Positions 8,606 through 18,650 of a stretch of 64,000 bases of DNA are shown one piece after another. The DNA is from Glaesserella australis (GTDB lineage: Bacteria > Pseudomonadota > Gammaproteobacteria > Enterobacterales > Pasteurellaceae): contig NZ_PTPX01000018.1 in assembly GCF_003260095.1 (NCBI RefSeq), forward strand, positions 1 through 64,000, in the 5' to 3' direction. How positions within the stretch are numbered: position 1 is the stretch's first letter; each line of letters starts with the position of its first letter. Below the pieces are notes generated by a model. It had not been told where the DNA came from, did no database searches, and worked only from the letters and a program-made list of their open reading frames with translations. The translations under genes and the position numbers were made by a program.

Positions 8606-9694
8606 CTATTTCCCTTTGACTTCAATAATCATCACTTCTGATTGTGAGCCTAATCGCATTGGGATTCCCCAAAAGCCATAGCCTGATGTCACGAAGAAGT
8701 GTCCATTACCGATTTTTTCATAGCCATAATCTAAACGATAAATGACAGAGGTAATTAAATTTGCAGGAAAAATTTGTCCTTTATGAGCGTGACCTGAAAC
8801 TTGAATGTCGATCGGTAATTTTGAATGCGCTTCAATTTGTGTTGGGCGATGATCAAGTAAGAAAACAGGTAAATTGGTATCCACCTTTTTTAGCAATTCT
8901 TCAGTCGCTGGGCGTGTTTTGACTAACTCATCATTACGACCAATAATTGCAAATTTTCCGTCTAAAGTGACCGCTTGATCCCATAAAACATGAATTCCTG
9001 CTTTGGTTAATTCGTTATAAATTGCTTTTTCTGCACCAAAAAGATCATGATTACCCATTGTGGCATAAACGCCGAGTGGGGCTTTTAATTTTTCTAAATG
9101 TGGTTGCATATTTTCAGCTAAATAAGCGTCCACATTGTCGTCCATAATATCGCCAGGCAGTAGAATAAGATCGACTTTTTCTCTATCAAAAATGTCAGCC
9201 AAATTATCTAATTGTTTGCCACCAAAAAGTTTTCCAAGATGTAAATCGCTTGCCATACCAATTTTTATGGGCTTCTCAAGTGGTTTGTCTAACGTCACCT
9301 GATAATGTTCAACTTTAGGAACATAAGCATTATATAAAGTAAATCCAATCAAACCGAATAAAGCGGGAAGATAAGCAATTCTGAGCCATTGTTGTAGTTT
9401 GGTTGGTTCAACCGCACGCTTAAATAGGGTGTAAACAACGATACAAGCAAAACGAATGAAAAAGATAAATAACAATAATGCCAACATTAAGGCAATAATT
9501 CGGAAACTCTGTAGCGTACGTGTGACATGTAAGATAACAAGTGTATTTGCTACAATATAGCTTGAAACCATCACGATTTTACGGCTTTTAGGCGATAAGT
9601 TAAAAAGCCAACTGACTGTGCGTGAGAAGTTAAACAGTAAAAACTGTAATGTGAGAATGGCGATTGCCGTCGTGATGTAATAACGATATTCCAA
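8606..9694 (-). CDS. Membrane-anchored metallophosphoesterase (YkuE-like)
   Basis: The 362-residue protein has about four N-terminal membrane helices (for example AIAILTLQFLLFNF and FRIIALMLALLLFIFFIRF). A calcineurin-like phosphoesterase domain starts near residue 165. The metal-binding motifs are in order: SDLHLGK, PGDIMDDN, GNHD and SGHAHKGQ. Relatives such as YkuE and LpxH-like proteins act on phosphoesters at the membrane face, but the substrate here is not identifiable. The gene has its own ribosome site (AGAGGAAAG) and follows the catalase terminator, so it is probably transcribed separately. Confidence 0.85.
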   Translation of the reverse strand: MEYRYYITTAIAILTLQFLLFNFSRTVSWLFNLSPKSRKIVMVSSYIVANTLVILHVTRTLQSFRIIALMLALLLFIFFIRFACIVVYTLFKRAVEPTKLQQWLRIAYLPALFGLIGFTLYNAYVPKVEHYQVTLDKPLEKPIKIGMASDLHLGKLFGGKQLDNLADIFDREKVDLILLPGDIMDDNVDAYLAENMQPHLEKLKAPLGVYATMGNHDLFGAEKAIYNELTKAGIHVLWDQAVTLDGKFAIIGRNDELVKTRPATEELLKKVDTNLPVFLLDHRPTQIEAHSKLPIDIQVSGHAHKGQIFPANLITSVIYRLDYGYEKIGNGHFFVTSGYGFWGIPMRLGSQSEVMIIEVKGK

Positions 9695-9712
9695 AATACT
9701 TTCCTCTTAAGT

Positions 9713-9742
9713 AAAAAAAGCCCAACCAAATGGCTGGGCTTA
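9713..9742 (-). terminator. Catalase terminator
   Basis: On the minus strand AAGCCCAGCCATTTGGTTGGGCTT is followed by a run of T, a standard intrinsic terminator about 50 nt after the catalase stop codon. Confidence 0.85.
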
Positions 9743-9789
9743 GAGTATAGCAAATACAAATGTAAGGAGAAAATAAAGTCTTAAATTAG

Positions 9790-11238
9790 TTATTTCGCTA
9801 ATTTTTGACGGATTGCATTTGCTAATTCGGTGCTGACTTTTTCAAAGTGAGCCATTTGTTTTTCTACGATCTCAGGTACGGTTACGCCTGATAAACCTGC
9901 TGCAAAGTTACCTGCTAAGCGGTCTTTTTCTTCCGCTGTGAACAAGTTATAAAGTGCAGCTGGTTGTGAGTAATAATCTTCATCATATTCACGGAAGTTG
10001 AAGTGTGCTGCTTCACGCTCAATTTGTAATGGCACTTGATCGTGGGTTGGTACGTAAGTGTCAAAACGGTTTGGTGCGTAGTTCGGGTGGTTGCCACCAT
10101 TTGCATCAACACGCATTGCACCATCACGATGTGTCGTGTGGTATGGGCATTTTGGTGCGTTTACAGGGATTTGGTGGTGGTTCACACCTAAACGGTAACG
10201 CTGTGCATCTTGGTAAGAGAACAGACGACCCTGTAACATACGGTCTGGTGAGAAACCAATTCCTGGAACGATGTTAGACGGTGCGAATGCCGCTTGCTCA
10301 ACTTCTGCAAAGTAGTTTTGTGGGTTGCGGTTCAACTCTAATACGCCCACTTCGATCACTGGGTAATCAGCGTGTGGCCATACTTTTGTTAAGTCAAAGG
10401 CATAGTTATGTTTATGAGCATCTGCTTCTGGCATAATTTGCACTTGAACTGTCCAACGTGGGAACTCGCCACGTTCGATTGCTTCGTATAAATCTTGTTG
10501 GCTAGATTCACGGTTTTCACCCACTACTTTCGCCGCTTCTTCGTTTGTGAAGAATTTATGGCCTTGTTGTGTTTTGAAGTGGAATTTCACCCAGAAACGC
10601 TCGTTGTCTGCGTTTACAAAGCTATAAGTGTGGCTGCCGTAACCGTTCATATGACGTAAAGTCGCTGGGATACCACGATCTGAGAACAATGTCATAATTT
10701 GGTGCATTGATTCAGGGTGACGTGACCAGAAGTCCCACGCAGCGTTTGCATCACGCAAGTTGGTTTGCGGATTACGTTTTTGAGTGTGAATGAAATCTGG
10801 GAATTTTAACGGATCACGGATAAAGAACACTGGGGTGTTGTTACCCACTAAGTCCCAGTTACCTTGTTCCGTATAGAATTTTAATGAGAAACCACGTACA
10901 TCACGCTCTGCATCGGCAGCCCCACGCTCGCCTGCTACAGTTGAAAAACGTAATAATACTTCAGTTTGTGCACCTGGTTTGAATACCGCTGCTTTGGTGT
11001 ATTTGGTAATGTCTGCTGTGACAGTGAAAGTACCGTACGCCGCAGAACCTTTAGCGTGAACCACACGCTCAGGAATACGCTCACGAGCAAAGTGAGCAAG
11101 TTTCTCTTGGAACCACACATCTTGTAAAAGAAGTGGACCGCGTGGACCTGCAGACATTGTGTTATCGTTATCTACAACAGGTGCACCTGCTGCGTTAGTC
11201 AAGGTTTTAGAACCGTGATCAAATGGACATTTAGACAT
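9790..11238 (-). CDS. katA: Monofunctional haem catalase
   Basis: The 482-residue enzyme is a small-subunit catalase that converts hydrogen peroxide to water and oxygen. It closely resembles Haemophilus HktE. The catalytic His61 lies in [13 protein letters not shown]. The distal Asn lies in [14 protein letters not shown] (Asn133/134). The proximal haem-ligand Tyr342 is in [12 protein letters not shown]. No signal peptide is present, so it is cytoplasmic. It is a single-gene unit with its own terminator and a 212-bp AT-rich upstream region, in which I could not identify an OxyR site with confidence. Several Actinobacillus species are catalase positive, so the gene is useful for species placement. 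Confidence 0.96.
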   Translation of the reverse strand: MSKCPFDHGSKTLTNAAGAPVVDNDNTMSAGPRGPLLLQDVWFQEKLAHFARERIPERVVHAKGSAAYGTFTVTADITKYTKAAVFKPGAQTEVLLRFSTVAGERGAADAERDVRGFSLKFYTEQGNWDLVGNNTPVFFIRDPLKFPDFIHTQKRNPQTNLRDANAAWDFWSRHPESMHQIMTLFSDRGIPATLRHMNGYGSHTYSFVNADNERFWVKFHFKTQQGHKFFTNEEAAKVVGENRESSQQDLYEAIERGEFPRWTVQVQIMPEADAHKHNYAFDLTKVWPHADYPVIEVGVLELNRNPQNYFAEVEQAAFAPSNIVPGIGFSPDRMLQGRLFSYQDAQRYRLGVNHHQIPVNAPKCPYHTTHRDGAMRVDANGGNHPNYAPNRFDTYVPTHDQVPLQIEREAAHFNFREYDEDYYSQPAALYNLFTAEEKDRLAGNFAAGLSGVTVPEIVEKQMAHFEKVSTELANAIRQKLAK

Positions 11239-11387
11239 AAAAAATTTCCTTCAAAAATAATTAATAGGTTAGGTTTTCTAAATGGATTATTATTGATAGG
11301 AAGAATTTTGTAAAACTATTGAATTGATATAAAAATACTATTGATATTTTGATATTAATAGAAATAACTTAATAACAAAGTTTATTT

Positions 11388-11437
11388 GAGCTGTTCAGGG
11401 GCAAGTGATTTGCTCAATGTTTACCCCAAAACAGCTC
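11388..11437 (-). terminator. Stem-loop downstream of the autotransporter gene
   Basis: GAGCTGTT plus AGGGG (11388-11401) pairs with CCCC plus AACAGCTC (11424-11437) around a loop of about 22 nt. On the minus strand it comes about 14 nt after the autotransporter stop codon and is followed by AAATAAAC without a real T-run. It is a likely but not classical terminator. Confidence 0.5.
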
Positions 11438-11450
11438 GTGAAATAAAGCA

Positions 11451-14400
11451 CTAGAACTTATATCCCAATGTCGCCAATACAGAAAAACGCTTATACTTAT
11501 TGGTTCGCTCACTTGCTAACGTAATCGCTGTGGAAATACCATTTTTATACGTTAGTTGAGCATTGACCCCTAATGTCAGTAAATGTCGATTAAGCAAATA
11601 AGGCTGTGAGAAATCATTCTCTGCAAAATCTTTAAATCTGGCTCGACTATCACGATTTTTACCACTTACCCGCTGTTGATAAATCGCATAAGCATCAAAC
11701 TCTGCAAGGCTATGTGCGAATTGTGTGGCATAGTTGAAAATCACACCGCCTGCAAGTGCCATTGAATGATGATTTATCTGTTGGAATTTTTTCGCAAAGA
11801 TCGCACCGCTTTCATCAAAGGCTTTTTGGTGGATAAAATCATATTGAGCATAAGCCAATGGTGACAAGGTTAGATGACCAACTTTATACTCTTTAACTAT
11901 ACCTGTTTGAGCCGTCAAAAATAGATTACGGTATGATCCATTCAATTTATAGCTTTCGCCTAACAGCTCTCTTGTATAGTGGTTTTTAGCTCCAGCTAGA
12001 CTGATACCATTTACCAATTTGAAATGCTCAAGCTGTACAAGATGATTAAGGGCAACATTCAAATAATGCGAACGAGAACGGGCTAAATTAAAGTGTTCTC
12101 TGCTCTTCTCATAGTTCACCCCTAATGCCAACTGTTGTGTCTCACCAATCGCAGTTGCCAGTCCCATATTAAAGCCATATCCGTGACCATTAAAGTTTTT
12201 CGCTTTGGTTCTCTTATAACTTGGCGAGAGATAAAAAGCATATTTAGGCTCGGGAACTAAGGATGAAAGTGTTTTATCATCACCACTTGCCCATTTTTTA
12301 ATCCCAGATAAACGATAAGCGGTCAGATTATGCGGTTTTATTGCAAAAAGCATATTCTGTTGGACAAAATGTGCCGTTTTGATGATCTTATCACTGAGTA
12401 GCTCAGACTGATTATCTTGTACCAAACTATTTAATATCTCAGCTTTTGCCGTAGAAGAATCAAATTGAGCAAAGAAAGTTTGGTACGCTTGATTTAAATT
12501 ACTTGCCGTTCTTACTGAGTAAATTGTCTCTCCCATATCACTATTTGGAATGTGATAAGCGTCTTTTTTAATATTAACTTCAGCAATAATGATATTTTCT
12601 TTTGGCTGTTCAATAACAACAGCTTCAGAACTTTCTTCCGCTTTCACAGGTTCTGTTGGTTTAGGCTCAGCTATTGGTTGTTCAACGGTAACAGTTTCTG
12701 AACTTTCTTCTGTTTTAACTGGCTCTGTTGGTTTAGGCTCAGCTGTTGGTTGCTCAACAGCAACAGTTTCCGAGCTTTCTTCCATTTTTACAGGTTCTGT
12801 TGGTTTAGACTCAGCTGTTGGTTGTTCAACGGCAACAGTTTCTGAACTTTCTTCTGTTTTAACTGGTTCTGTTGGTTTAGGCTCAGCTGTTGGCTGTTCA
12901 ACGATAACAGTGTCTGAACTTTCTTCTGTTTTAACTGGCTCTGTTGGTTTTGGTTCAGCAGTTGGCGGTTCAACGATAACAGTTTCAGAACTTTCTTCCG
13001 TTTTCACAGGTTCTGTTGGTTTAGGCTCAGCTGTTGGCTGTTCAACGGCAACAGTGTCTGAACTTTCTTCTGTTTTAACTGGTTCTGTTGGTTTAGGCTC
13101 AGCTGTTGGTTGCTCAACGATAACAGTGTCTGAACTTTCTTCTGTTTTTACAGGTTCTGTTGGTTTCGGTTCAGTTGTTGGCTGTTCCGTTTCAACCGTT
13201 GTTGTCGTTTCTTCTGTTTCGACTTTGTCATCATTAATCGTAGTTAGATCTTTGGCGAGTTTAAAATCTTCAAGTTTAAATTCAGCAGAACCATTGCTCA
13301 TAATATCCACGCTAGCGAACTGATTTAGGTGGTGAGATAGATCACCCAAGTCGATCTGTACTTTCTGCCCAGCAGCATAAAATTCGCCTTGCAATGGGCG
13401 GTAGCGTAATTTACCGCCTTTGATTTCATAGTTTTTAGCAACGAGTTTTGAATTACCTTTCGTATTGAAATTTAAGACAAGGTTAGCTGTGTCGTGGTGA
13501 ATATAGCGGTTGCCTACATTCAACGTGGAGAGATCGTCACTTCCGGCAATAACCGTCCCTTTATTGTCTAAATCGTTGGCAATCGTACCGCTTCCTGTGA
13601 GTGTGCCAGCACTTTCGACAAATACATTGCTGTCTGTTAGTGTTGAGCCATTTTTCAAATGTAACTCACCACCACGCACAACCGTTGCTCCTTTGTAGCT
13701 ATTTGTGCCACTAAAGGCGAGTTGTCCGTCCCCCGCTTTGATAAAGCCCACATCGAGATGTCGAATTTTATCTGCAGGGGAATTTTTTGCGGTAGCTAGG
13801 TGTAAACGGTCATCCCACTGTTTTTGGCTGATGTTATTGGAAAATTCGCCATTTTTTCCTTGTGTATCAATCAGATAGTAGGCTTCTTCTTTTCCTGTGA
13901 GATTTTGAATATCGCTAAGGTTTAGGCGATTGGCATCAAGTATCGCAATGCCTTTTAAGGCTTTTTGAATATCTAAAATCCCTTGTCCCATTAAATCTTC
14001 ACGGTTTAGACGGTAGAACTTATTACTTGAAAGAATTTTCTTCACCGTGATTTTTTCATTATTCGGTTGATCGGTATAGCCGAGCTCTTCAAGATCCTTT
14101 TTAATTTGTGTTGGATCCGTAGGAACATCCTGATCGATATAAATCACGCTAAAAGCATCGTAGCCTGGTTTTTGCTTAATGATCACTTTAGGCAATCGGT
14201 AATTCTGATTGGCTGTGGAAAGCAACACATCGGCAATCTGTTTGCCGTTTAAAAATGGGTATTTTTGTGCAACCAGAGCCGCTGCCCCGCTGACCATTGG
14301 AGCCGCTTGGCTTGTACCAGTCAAGGGAACAAACATCTCTTGTTTTTCCCTACCGAGTTTAGTGTCTATCTCAAACAGTGCATTTGCCGAGTCAATTCGA

Positions 14401-15335
14401 CTACCTGGAGCCATTAATGAGTAGGCTTGTGATCCTAAAAATCCGTTAGAGTATTTATGGATACCTTGTAAAGCTAATATCCTTGTACCACCAGATGAGA
14501 GTTCATTTACCCGCTTATCTCTGATGATAATTTCACCATTTTCAGCGATATCTATTCCGTCCGTATCTAACATTCCCACCGCAATAAATGAACGAATTTC
14601 TTCATCATAACGGGGCAAAAGCTCAAACAACGATGCACTATCCTTACCGTCATTACCCGAACCAAACACATTCAATACTTTTCGCTCTTTAGCAAGTTTG
14701 ACGATATTTTCTACTTCGGCTTTATTTTGTTTGCCACTAAAAGTATTGCTTTCTTCAAGTACTTTTAATGCTTCATCATAGCTTGATATTTTTGATTCAT
14801 AAGGGAAAACTTTGTATCCCCAGCTGTGATTGATGACTTTTAAGTTAGGATCTTGGCTAAAAAAGTCAAAGGTGTTGAGTCCCCAAAAACTAAAATTGGA
14901 ATTTTCTTTAAAAGCTGCACCATAAAATTTGGCATTGGGTGCAACACCGTAGGGATCGCCATCATTGGCAAATGCAGTTGTTCGCCCTAAATGTTTCCCA
15001 AGCAAGATCCCCGCAACGTGAGTGCCATGACGAAAAGTAGCATTATCTTTTGCTAAACCAATACTGTCTGCATCACTTTGATAGATCTTGTCAAACTCTT
15101 GATAGCCCGCAATCTTAATTGCTTTATCTTTTAAACTTGGGTGGTTGGTATTGAACATTGAATCGACAACCCCCACAACAGTACCACTGCCATCTATGGT
15201 TGGATTGTCTGCTTTCGCTTTTTGTAGATTGATGATTTTATATGAATTCTCAAGCGTCATAAAAAGATCACTTGCCCATAAACTACGGCTTGCCAGTACG
15301 GAACAGCAAACCAAAGGGAAAATGGCATTTTTCAT
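11451..15335 (-). CDS. Subtilisin-like serine protease autotransporter (AasP/Ssa1/NalP-like)
   Basis: This 1294-residue type Va secreted protein opens with a signal peptide (cleavage near Ala21) and a subtilase domain. The triad is Asp58 (GVVDSMFN), His103 (RHGTHVAG) and Ser342 (TGTSQAAPMVSG), with oxyanion Asn228 in GSGNDG. A beta-helix stretch with an autotransporter repeat (SYKGATVVRGGELHLKNGS, about residue 560) follows. Eight exact-length 24-residue Pro/Glu/Thr repeats come next, then a 12-stranded barrel over roughly the last 260 residues ending LATLGYKF. In A. pleuropneumoniae the related AasP cleaves other surface proteins; the same job here is inferred. The signal has two adjacent cysteines (LVCCS) but no canonical lipobox. 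The repeats make it longer than a typical AasP. Confidence 0.93.
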   Translation of the reverse strand: MKNAIFPLVCCSVLASRSLWASDLFMTLENSYKIINLQKAKADNPTIDGSGTVVGVVDSMFNTNHPSLKDKAIKIAGYQEFDKIYQSDADSIGLAKDNATFRHGTHVAGILLGKHLGRTTAFANDGDPYGVAPNAKFYGAAFKENSNFSFWGLNTFDFFSQDPNLKVINHSWGYKVFPYESKISSYDEALKVLEESNTFSGKQNKAEVENIVKLAKERKVLNVFGSGNDGKDSASLFELLPRYDEEIRSFIAVGMLDTDGIDIAENGEIIIRDKRVNELSSGGTRILALQGIHKYSNGFLGSQAYSLMAPGSRIDSANALFEIDTKLGREKQEMFVPLTGTSQAAPMVSGAAALVAQKYPFLNGKQIADVLLSTANQNYRLPKVIIKQKPGYDAFSVIYIDQDVPTDPTQIKKDLEELGYTDQPNNEKITVKKILSSNKFYRLNREDLMGQGILDIQKALKGIAILDANRLNLSDIQNLTGKEEAYYLIDTQGKNGEFSNNISQKQWDDRLHLATAKNSPADKIRHLDVGFIKAGDGQLAFSGTNSYKGATVVRGGELHLKNGSTLTDSNVFVESAGTLTGSGTIANDLDNKGTVIAGSDDLSTLNVGNRYIHHDTANLVLNFNTKGNSKLVAKNYEIKGGKLRYRPLQGEFYAAGQKVQIDLGDLSHHLNQFASVDIMSNGSAEFKLEDFKLAKDLTTINDDKVETEETTTTVETEQPTTEPKPTEPVKTEESSDTVIVEQPTAEPKPTEPVKTEESSDTVAVEQPTAEPKPTEPVKTEESSETVIVEPPTAEPKPTEPVKTEESSDTVIVEQPTAEPKPTEPVKTEESSETVAVEQPTAESKPTEPVKMEESSETVAVEQPTAEPKPTEPVKTEESSETVTVEQPIAEPKPTEPVKAEESSEAVVIEQPKENIIIAEVNIKKDAYHIPNSDMGETIYSVRTASNLNQAYQTFFAQFDSSTAKAEILNSLVQDNQSELLSDKIIKTAHFVQQNMLFAIKPHNLTAYRLSGIKKWASGDDKTLSSLVPEPKYAFYLSPSYKRTKAKNFNGHGYGFNMGLATAIGETQQLALGVNYEKSREHFNLARSRSHYLNVALNHLVQLEHFKLVNGISLAGAKNHYTRELLGESYKLNGSYRNLFLTAQTGIVKEYKVGHLTLSPLAYAQYDFIHQKAFDESGAIFAKKFQQINHHSMALAGGVIFNYATQFAHSLAEFDAYAIYQQRVSGKNRDSRARFKDFAENDFSQPYLLNRHLLTLGVNAQLTYKNGISTAITLASERTNKYKRFSVLATLGYKF
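12612..13187 (-). repeat. Eight 72-bp tandem repeats in the autotransporter
   Basis: Eight in-frame 72-bp units encode variants of EQPTAEPKPTEPVKTEESS plus a five-residue tail (SETVAV or SDTVIV type). Units differ at only a few codons. Copy-number change by slippage or recombination would keep the frame and only alter linker length. The low-complexity DNA also opens a long antisense reading frame, which I regard as an artefact. Confidence 0.95.
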
Positions 15336-15357
15336 TTTGGTCTCCTTAATTAGTAAA

Positions 15358-16080
15358 TTAGAGATGTAGCATAATTTTTCTTATTTTTTCCGCATCCGCT
15401 ACATCCAGTTGATCATCTTGTGACGCACTTCCCATTTTTACGGCACTTTTCCACTGCATTGCACTTTTCCGTTGCCCTTTGGCTGAAAAGTGAATTTCAG
15501 GGACTTGAGTTTGCTCAATAATGTGTTTGACATTCTCGGCATTAATGCCACAGCCTGCCATTATTTGAATACGCTGATTGGCTTGTTGCACCAACCGCTG
15601 AATCACGGGTATGCCAGCAAACGCTGTGCTGGCTTGCCCCGATGTAAGAATACGATGAACACCGAGATCGATCAGTTGCTCCAAAGCTACAAAAGGATCT
15701 TGACAAAGATCAAAGGCTCGATGAAAGGTGATCTCCATTCCTTGCGATGCTTGAACTAAACGTGCGGTAGTAGCTAAATCGATCTCACCCGTTGCAGATA
15801 ATGCCCCGAAAACCACCGCTTGTACGCCAAGCTGTTTTGCCATCGCAATCTCTTGCAACATCATTTCGACTTCCATTTCGCTATACAGAAAATCACCAGA
15901 GCGTGGACGAATCATCAGGACGATAGGCACACGAGAATGTGTCAATGCCTGTTTGATAAAAGCATAGTTTGGCGTTAAACCGCCTACCGCAAGGGCAGAG
16001 CAAAGTTCAATACGGTCAATCGGGAATTGATTTGCCGTGATAAGCGACTCGATATTATCAACACAAATCTCAACTTTCAT
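15358..16080 (-). CDS. cutC: CutC family protein (copper homeostasis)
   Basis: The 240-residue protein is a TIM-barrel CutC homologue. It starts MKVEICVDNIESL and carries the family blocks DRIELCSALAVGGLTPNYAF, MIRPRSGDFLYSEMEVEMM, FHRAFD and ILTSGQ. CutC has been linked to copper tolerance, but its biochemical role is unsettled. It begins 29 bp after galM on the same strand and is probably the last gene of the gal transcript. The functional connection to galactose is unclear. A stop codon 22 bp before the autotransporter start leaves no obvious separate terminator. Confidence 0.92.
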   Translation of the reverse strand: MKVEICVDNIESLITANQFPIDRIELCSALAVGGLTPNYAFIKQALTHSRVPIVLMIRPRSGDFLYSEMEVEMMLQEIAMAKQLGVQAVVFGALSATGEIDLATTARLVQASQGMEITFHRAFDLCQDPFVALEQLIDLGVHRILTSGQASTAFAGIPVIQRLVQQANQRIQIMAGCGINAENVKHIIEQTQVPEIHFSAKGQRKSAMQWKSAVKMGSASQDDQLDVADAEKIRKIMLHL

Positions 16081-16109
16081 CTATCCCTTTTCCCCGATAT
16101 TTTTGCCTG

Positions 16110-17096
16110 TTATTCGACAATAAAGCGATAGTGAATTTGATGTTGATAAGGCTCGTTCGCCTTGCTAATACCGCCGTAGTGCCACCATTCAGGGTGATTT
16201 GGCGTATCAGGGAAAAATTCAGGCTCTAACGCCACGCCAGCGTAGTCGGCATATTCTCCATTGTGCAGATCAGGCTGCCCGCCAAGCCAGTTGCCCGTAT
16301 AGATTTGTAGGGCAGGTTTGGTGGTTCGCAATTCAAGGCGAAGATTGTCGTAAGAGAGCGTGGCATCAGGCAAGCAAGCGGTCAGATCTTTGCTATTTTT
16401 TGCAAGCAAGAAAGCGTGATCGTAACCTTTGACTGCCTGTTGATCGCTATCGGCTAACAGATCTCGCCCAATCGGTTTTGCCTTACGAAAATCAAAACTC
16501 GTCCCTACAACCGCTTTTAATGGAGCATTCGGAATACCATTTGAACCCACAGGCAAATAATGTTCTGCATTGAGCTGTAACTGATGTTGATGAATGGTCG
16601 GCTCGTTCGACAGATTGAAATAAGCGTGGTTAGTAAAGCAAAGTGGCGTATCTTCGTTGCTTATCGCCCTAAAGTCAAGCTCAAGCTGATTGCCGTTTAA
16701 ACGATAAGTGACTGTCGCCGACACTTCGCCGCCAAAGCCTTCTTCGCCATTTGCAAAAATTTTATGGAAAGTGATCGCTTGTTCATCGGCTGAAACGACT
16801 TGCCAAACGCATTTATCTGCCCCTACCAAACCGCCGTGCAGGTTATTTTCGCCGTTATTTTGAGCAAGTTTAAATGTGTTGCCATTTAGCTGATATTCGC
16901 CATTGGCAATGCGGTTAGCATAACGCCCCACCGTTGCACCAAAATAGGCAGATTGTTCGTGCCAACGCTCTGGTGTGGTGGTAACAAGCACTTCTCGCTG
17001 TTCGTTCGACAGCTTAACAATACAAGAAAGCCACGACGCCCCGAAGTCAGACAGCGTGATTTTTAAGTGGGGGTTTTCGAGAATGTAGAGATTCAT
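16110..17096 (-). CDS. galM: Aldose 1-epimerase (galactose mutarotase)
   Basis: GalM interconverts alpha and beta anomers of galactose so that galactokinase can use it. The 328-residue beta-sandwich enzyme shows the conserved NGENNLHGG, the catalytic His in FTNHAYFNL and the C-terminal catalytic Glu in VALEPEFFPDTPNHPEW. It is third in the gal cluster, 74 bp after galK; that gap holds a G-rich hairpin element. The start ATG has a good site (AAGGAGACAAAATG). Confidence 0.93.
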   Translation of the reverse strand: MNLYILENPHLKITLSDFGASWLSCIVKLSNEQREVLVTTTPERWHEQSAYFGATVGRYANRIANGEYQLNGNTFKLAQNNGENNLHGGLVGADKCVWQVVSADEQAITFHKIFANGEEGFGGEVSATVTYRLNGNQLELDFRAISNEDTPLCFTNHAYFNLSNEPTIHQHQLQLNAEHYLPVGSNGIPNAPLKAVVGTSFDFRKAKPIGRDLLADSDQQAVKGYDHAFLLAKNSKDLTACLPDATLSYDNLRLELRTTKPALQIYTGNWLGGQPDLHNGEYADYAGVALEPEFFPDTPNHPEWWHYGGISKANEPYQHQIHYRFIVE

Positions 17097-17113
17097 TTTG
17101 TCTCCTTGTGATT

Positions 17114-17164
17114 ATTCCCTTCCCCCGTTTACGGGGGAAGGTGCCGAAGGCGGAAGGGGGGGAT
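17114..17164. repeat. G-rich double-hairpin element between galK and galM
   Basis: CTTCCCCCGTTTACGGGGGA forms a tight stem. It is followed by a second small hairpin (TGCCGAAGGCGG) and a run of seven G before ATTTT. A near-identical copy in the opposite orientation lies at 18528-18575 upstream of galK, so this is a dispersed repeat and not a unique terminator. It may still terminate or stabilise galK mRNA. Confidence 0.7.
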
Positions 17165-17170
17165 TTTAGG

Positions 17171-18328
17171 TTAAGCAACCACTCTCACCCCATCACTCGC
17201 TGTACAAACATAGAACGTCTCTTTAATCCCTGTCTGTTTTTCATAATTATCGGCAATGATTTTACGCACTGCTTCCACTTTGTCGTTCGGCACTAAGCAA
17301 ACGATACAACCGCCAAATCCACCGCCCGTCATTCTTGCACCGCCGTCCTTACCGATAGCCACCTGAGCCAATTCGACAAGGTAGTCGATTTCAGGAATGG
17401 TGATTTCAAAATCATCACGCATTGAGTCGTGAGACTCGCCCATTAATACGCCTAATTTTTGCATATCGTTGGCTTTTAACGCTTGAACTGCTTCAAGCAC
17501 TCGGTGATTTTCGCTGATCACGTGTTTAGCACGTTTGTAGGCTAATTCGTTAAGCTGTTGTAACTCGGCAGCACGCTCAATAAATTGCTCTGGGCTAACG
17601 TCTCGTAAGGCTTTCACTCCGAAGAATTGAGCGGCAAATTCACACTCTTGACGGCGGCTGTTGTATTCGCCTGTGACTAAATCGTGCTTCACATTGGAGT
17701 TGATGATCGCAATAGAATAGCCCTGTGGCACAGGAGTCGGGCTGATCTCTAGGCTTCGGCAGTCGATCATTACAAGGTGATCTTTTTGCCCTAATGCCGA
17801 TGTGAGCTGGTCCATATTGCCACAATTTGCGCCGACAAATTTATTTTCGGCACGCTGTCCAATTAAGGCAATTTCCGCCAAGCTTAGCTCTAAATTACCT
17901 AATACTTGGCAGGTTTTTCCTATTGAAATCTCAAGTGCCGCAGACGAACTTAAGCCAGACGACATCGGCACATCGCTCGTCATCGCAATATCCGCCCCTT
18001 GAATAAATTCAGGGCAACGTTCTTTAATATATTTCACTACGCCACGCACATAGTTTTTCCATTTATCTTCGCTTTGCGGAATATCCTTTTTAATATCAAA
18101 TGCATCAGTTTCGTTAATATCAATCGCATACACACGCCAAATGCTATCATCACGTTTGCTAAAGCTCACCGCCATACCGTAATTGATCGCACAAGGCATC
18201 ACAAAACCGTCATTGTAGTCTGTATGCTCACCGATGATATTTACACGTCCCGGTGCAAAAACCGTTTGCTCTGCGGAATAACCGAAATGTTGTTCAAATT
18301 GTGTTTGAGAGAGTTGAGTTGGGGTCAT
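17171..18328 (-). CDS. galK: Galactokinase
   Basis: GalK phosphorylates alpha-D-galactose at C1 with ATP, the committing step of the Leloir pathway. The 385-residue GHMP kinase shows all three motifs: [19 protein letters not shown] (galactose and catalytic Arg/Asp region, residues 28-46), [12 protein letters not shown] (ATP loop, about 132-143) and [13 protein letters not shown] (near residue 336). It lies between galT and galM on the same strand. The 347-bp gap to galT holds repeats rather than a gene. The upstream site is GGAAGAATAAAAATG. Confidence 0.97.
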   Translation of the reverse strand: MTPTQLSQTQFEQHFGYSAEQTVFAPGRVNIIGEHTDYNDGFVMPCAINYGMAVSFSKRDDSIWRVYAIDINETDAFDIKKDIPQSEDKWKNYVRGVVKYIKERCPEFIQGADIAMTSDVPMSSGLSSSAALEISIGKTCQVLGNLELSLAEIALIGQRAENKFVGANCGNMDQLTSALGQKDHLVMIDCRSLEISPTPVPQGYSIAIINSNVKHDLVTGEYNSRRQECEFAAQFFGVKALRDVSPEQFIERAAELQQLNELAYKRAKHVISENHRVLEAVQALKANDMQKLGVLMGESHDSMRDDFEITIPEIDYLVELAQVAIGKDGGARMTGGGFGGCIVCLVPNDKVEAVRKIIADNYEKQTGIKETFYVCTASDGVRVVA

Positions 18329-18420
18329 TTTTATTCTTCCTTATTTACATTTATTCACTGTTGGCGCACGTTTTCAACTACAACTGTTTTAAACATATAA
18401 CACTATGATTTTAAAATACT

Positions 18421-18575
18421 TTTCCCTTCCCCCGTTTACGGGGAAGAGTTAGGGTGGAGAGATTTGCCCGAAGGGCAAACTGCAAGCGGTTAGAAATCGC
18501 TATAATTCTGCAAACTTCGTTTGCAATCCCCCCCTTCCGCCTTCGGCGCCTTCCCCCGCAAGCGGGGGAAAGGAG
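18421..18575. repeat. Cluster of G-rich hairpin elements in the galT-galK gap
   Basis: A partial copy (CCCTTCCCCCGTTTACGGGG, 18425-18444) is followed by a small GCCCGAAGGGC hairpin and a USS-like TGCAAGCGGT (18481-18490). A full inverted copy of the galK-galM element follows at 18528-18575. The remaining part of the 347-bp gap (18329-18420 and 18576-18650) is AT-rich, and I see no gene in it. Confidence 0.7.
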
Positions 18576-18650
18576 TGATTTCAAATCAATGAATTATATG
18601 TTTCGAATAGTTATAGTTACAAACGAACACCATCTATGCGTACGATAAAT

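Noticed and set aside
11239-11450. OxyR or promoter sites upstream of the catalase gene
   Set aside because: The stretch is AT-rich with TTGATAT-like repeats, but no site could be defined above background.
12589-13323. Long open frame of 244 codons on the plus strand with Ser/Thr/Val/Gly repeats
   Set aside because: It is exactly antisense to the 72-bp repeats of the autotransporter; repeat composition keeps the frame open. No ribosome site and no family similarity.
17999-18400. 133-codon open frame opposite galK
   Set aside because: Overlaps galK and its promoter side; no ribosome site and no recognisable protein.
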